A stretch of DNA of 46,726 nucleotides from UBA6065 sp036565605 (lineage in GTDB: Bacteria; Patescibacteriota; Minisyncoccia; Phycocordibacterales; UBA6065), in contig DATCXV010000023.1 in assembly GCA_036565605.1 (NCBI GenBank), positions 1 through 46,726 on the forward strand. The letters are read 5' to 3'. Within the stretch, counting starts at the first letter, position 1. Each line of letters starts with the position of its first letter. Of the stretch, positions 45,799-46,726 are shown in pieces. A program made the translations under genes and the position numbers. Under the pieces are notes generated by a model. It worked only from the letters and a program-made list of their open reading frames with translations. It was not told the origin of the DNA and ran no database searches.

Positions 45799-45810
45799 GA
45801 GGCCAGTATA
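45798..45810 (-). promoter_or_regulatory. -10 box, leaderless promoter of mraY
   Basis: On the minus strand TATACT (45810-45805) stands exactly six bases before the ATG (A at 45798). Confidence 0.6.
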
Positions 45811-45840
45811 GGCCAAAAGCGCTCAAGAAAAAAGCGGTGC

Positions 45841-46614
45841 TTATGTCAGGCAATGCAGTCGGCGGACCGAAACTTCTTTCGCTCCCAAGGCGCTTTGGTG
45901 AGTTGTGTTCTCTGGACCGATCATTCCTTTTTCTTTCCAGATGCCGCCTAGAAGGTCTTCGCCTTTGACAAGGATCTCGCCTTCGCGCACACCGTGGCCA
46001 AAGTGGCCGTCGGATGGCCATGCGATCGAATGGGCGTATGAAATTCGCAGGCCGGTTTCGGCCTCTTCGACGCCAGTCACTACCAACATGTGGTTGTGCT
46101 GTTTGTCGGGGCCGCATGAGATCATGGAAATGAAATCACCTGGGCGTGTCTGTGATGCATTGATAAGCGCGCTGTTCTTTTCGTGCGTAAAAGTTGCTAC
46201 TCCGACGTTTTCTGCCGGGCGCAATTGGCCGATCAATCGACCAACAAATCCTCCGCGCAAGGTCGAGACACAGGACGAAATACTTTTACCGATGGTCTCG
46301 CGGCAAAAGGCGTCCAGGACATGATAAGCAAAACCGGAGCAATCGACACCAAGGTCCCGCGAGACCATGAACTCTTTCAGTTTGTCTGTGGAAAGTGCAG
46401 CGATGTCGACGTGGAGAAGTTTGGCGTCGATTTTCACCTCTTCGGCGATTTCTTGCGGCGTGCCTTTTCCTTTAAGAACACGAAGCGAGCCACGGACTTT
46501 GCGGCGACGGTTGTTGAAGTACGGACAGGATGGTTTTGCTCCCACCGGCAGGGCAAGGTATGCATCGATGATTGCTCGGGTCTGACCTGAAATTTTTCCT
46601 TCTATTGTATGCAT
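45841..46614 (-). CDS. NlpC/P60-like cysteine hydrolase
   Basis: 257 residues. GVDCSGFAYHVLDAF carries the D-C-S-G nucleophile typical of NlpC/P60 amidases/endopeptidases, and KQHNHMLVVTG supplies the His. No signal peptide is visible and no SH3 or LysM domain is present, so it may be cytoplasmic or exported by another route. It could cleave peptidoglycan stem peptides or related amides. It is upstream of mraY on the same strand with 42 bases between. An ATG about 90 bases later in the same frame is less likely as a start. Confidence 0.65.
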   Translation of the reverse strand: MHTIEGKISGQTRAIIDAYLALPVGAKPSCPYFNNRRRKVRGSLRVLKGKGTPQEIAEEVKIDAKLLHVDIAALSTDKLKEFMVSRDLGVDCSGFAYHVLDAFCRETIGKSISSCVSTLRGGFVGRLIGQLRPAENVGVATFTHEKNSALINASQTRPGDFISMISCGPDKQHNHMLVVTGVEEAETGLRISYAHSIAWPSDGHFGHGVREGEILVKGEDLLGGIWKEKGMIGPENTTHQSALGAKEVSVRRLHCLT

Positions 46615-46726
46615 GACGATATGAAGTTTCCGAGGTCGTTTAGACGGCCGTGGCTTTCCATTATACCGGCGTCGCTTTGTATACGATAGAGCTCCTTGTT
46701 ATGGGTCTCGTTCTGGTACTCCATAA

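Noticed and set aside
46701..46726. Start of a plus-strand gene at the window end (MGLVLVLH)
   Set aside because: Only eight codons are available and the upstream TATACG is at an unconvincing distance; cannot be supported.

Overview
The window looks like a chromosomal segment of a Candidate Phyla Radiation (Patescibacteria) bacterium, most likely of the Paceibacteria/Parcubacteria type. The grounds are: 16S and 23S-5S rRNA genes at separate loci about 15 kb apart; a group I intron in the 23S gene; a 16S gene with substitutions at the usual universal-primer sites; a gene set dominated by secreted and membrane proteins, peptidoglycan handling and small unknown proteins; and very short or absent mRNA leaders. 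TGA is used as a stop codon, so this is the standard bacterial code and not the Gracilibacteria/SR1 code. No insertion sequence, CRISPR array or prophage was seen.

Layout. 1-10.6 kb is a cell-surface block: the 3' part of a large Ser/Thr-rich surface-layer-like protein with strong codon bias, two lamin-tail-domain proteins, a 43-residue membrane peptide, a secreted beta-helix protein carrying an LCAT-type lipase/acyltransferase domain, a small membrane protein, a YceI protein, and an S41-protease-like protein that has lost its catalytic lysine and carries a J-like insert. 10.6-13.6 kb holds rplJ-rplL behind an L10 leader RNA, an HTH regulator, a MscS-like TM-helix protein and DoxX. 13.7-17.7 kb is the 23S-5S locus with the intron. 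17.7-29 kb holds rodA, glycosyltransferases, a polyprenyl phosphosugar transferase, an epimerase, secD-secF, a secreted protein, DedA and a GT2 enzyme. 29-32 kb holds a LAGLIDADG homing endonuclease whose reading frame runs into tRNA-Leu(CAG), a trypsin-fold protein lacking its serine, and a DUF4105-like protein. 32.2-34.2 kb is the 16S locus. 34.2-46.7 kb holds tRNA-Ile, pyruvate kinase, orphan small genes, TruD, a PLP enzyme, a LysW-like zinc ribbon, a pseudopilin, a PgeF-like protein, a Mpl/MurC-type ligase, RlmH, a GNAT/ATE-like protein, a 2H phosphoesterase, MraY and an NlpC/P60-like protein.

The most striking observation concerns translation initiation. The 16S 3' end reads GGATTATTTCAAG where bacteria normally have GGATCACCTCC, so the anti-Shine-Dalgarno core is gone although helix 45 is intact. 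Independently, most genes lack a GGAGG-like site, and eight genes have a -10 box ending exactly seven bases before the start codon, so transcription should begin at the start codon itself (leaderless mRNA). The two rRNA loci are driven by almost identical promoters with 16-nt spacers, a plausible way to keep unlinked rRNAs in balance. Each locus has its own processing stem.

The second theme is a scavenging, surface-attached lifestyle (inference): a secreted LCAT-like enzyme, YceI, MraY, RodA, Mpl-like, PgeF-like and NlpC/P60-like proteins, a pseudopilin, and several enzymes that keep their fold but have lost catalytic residues.
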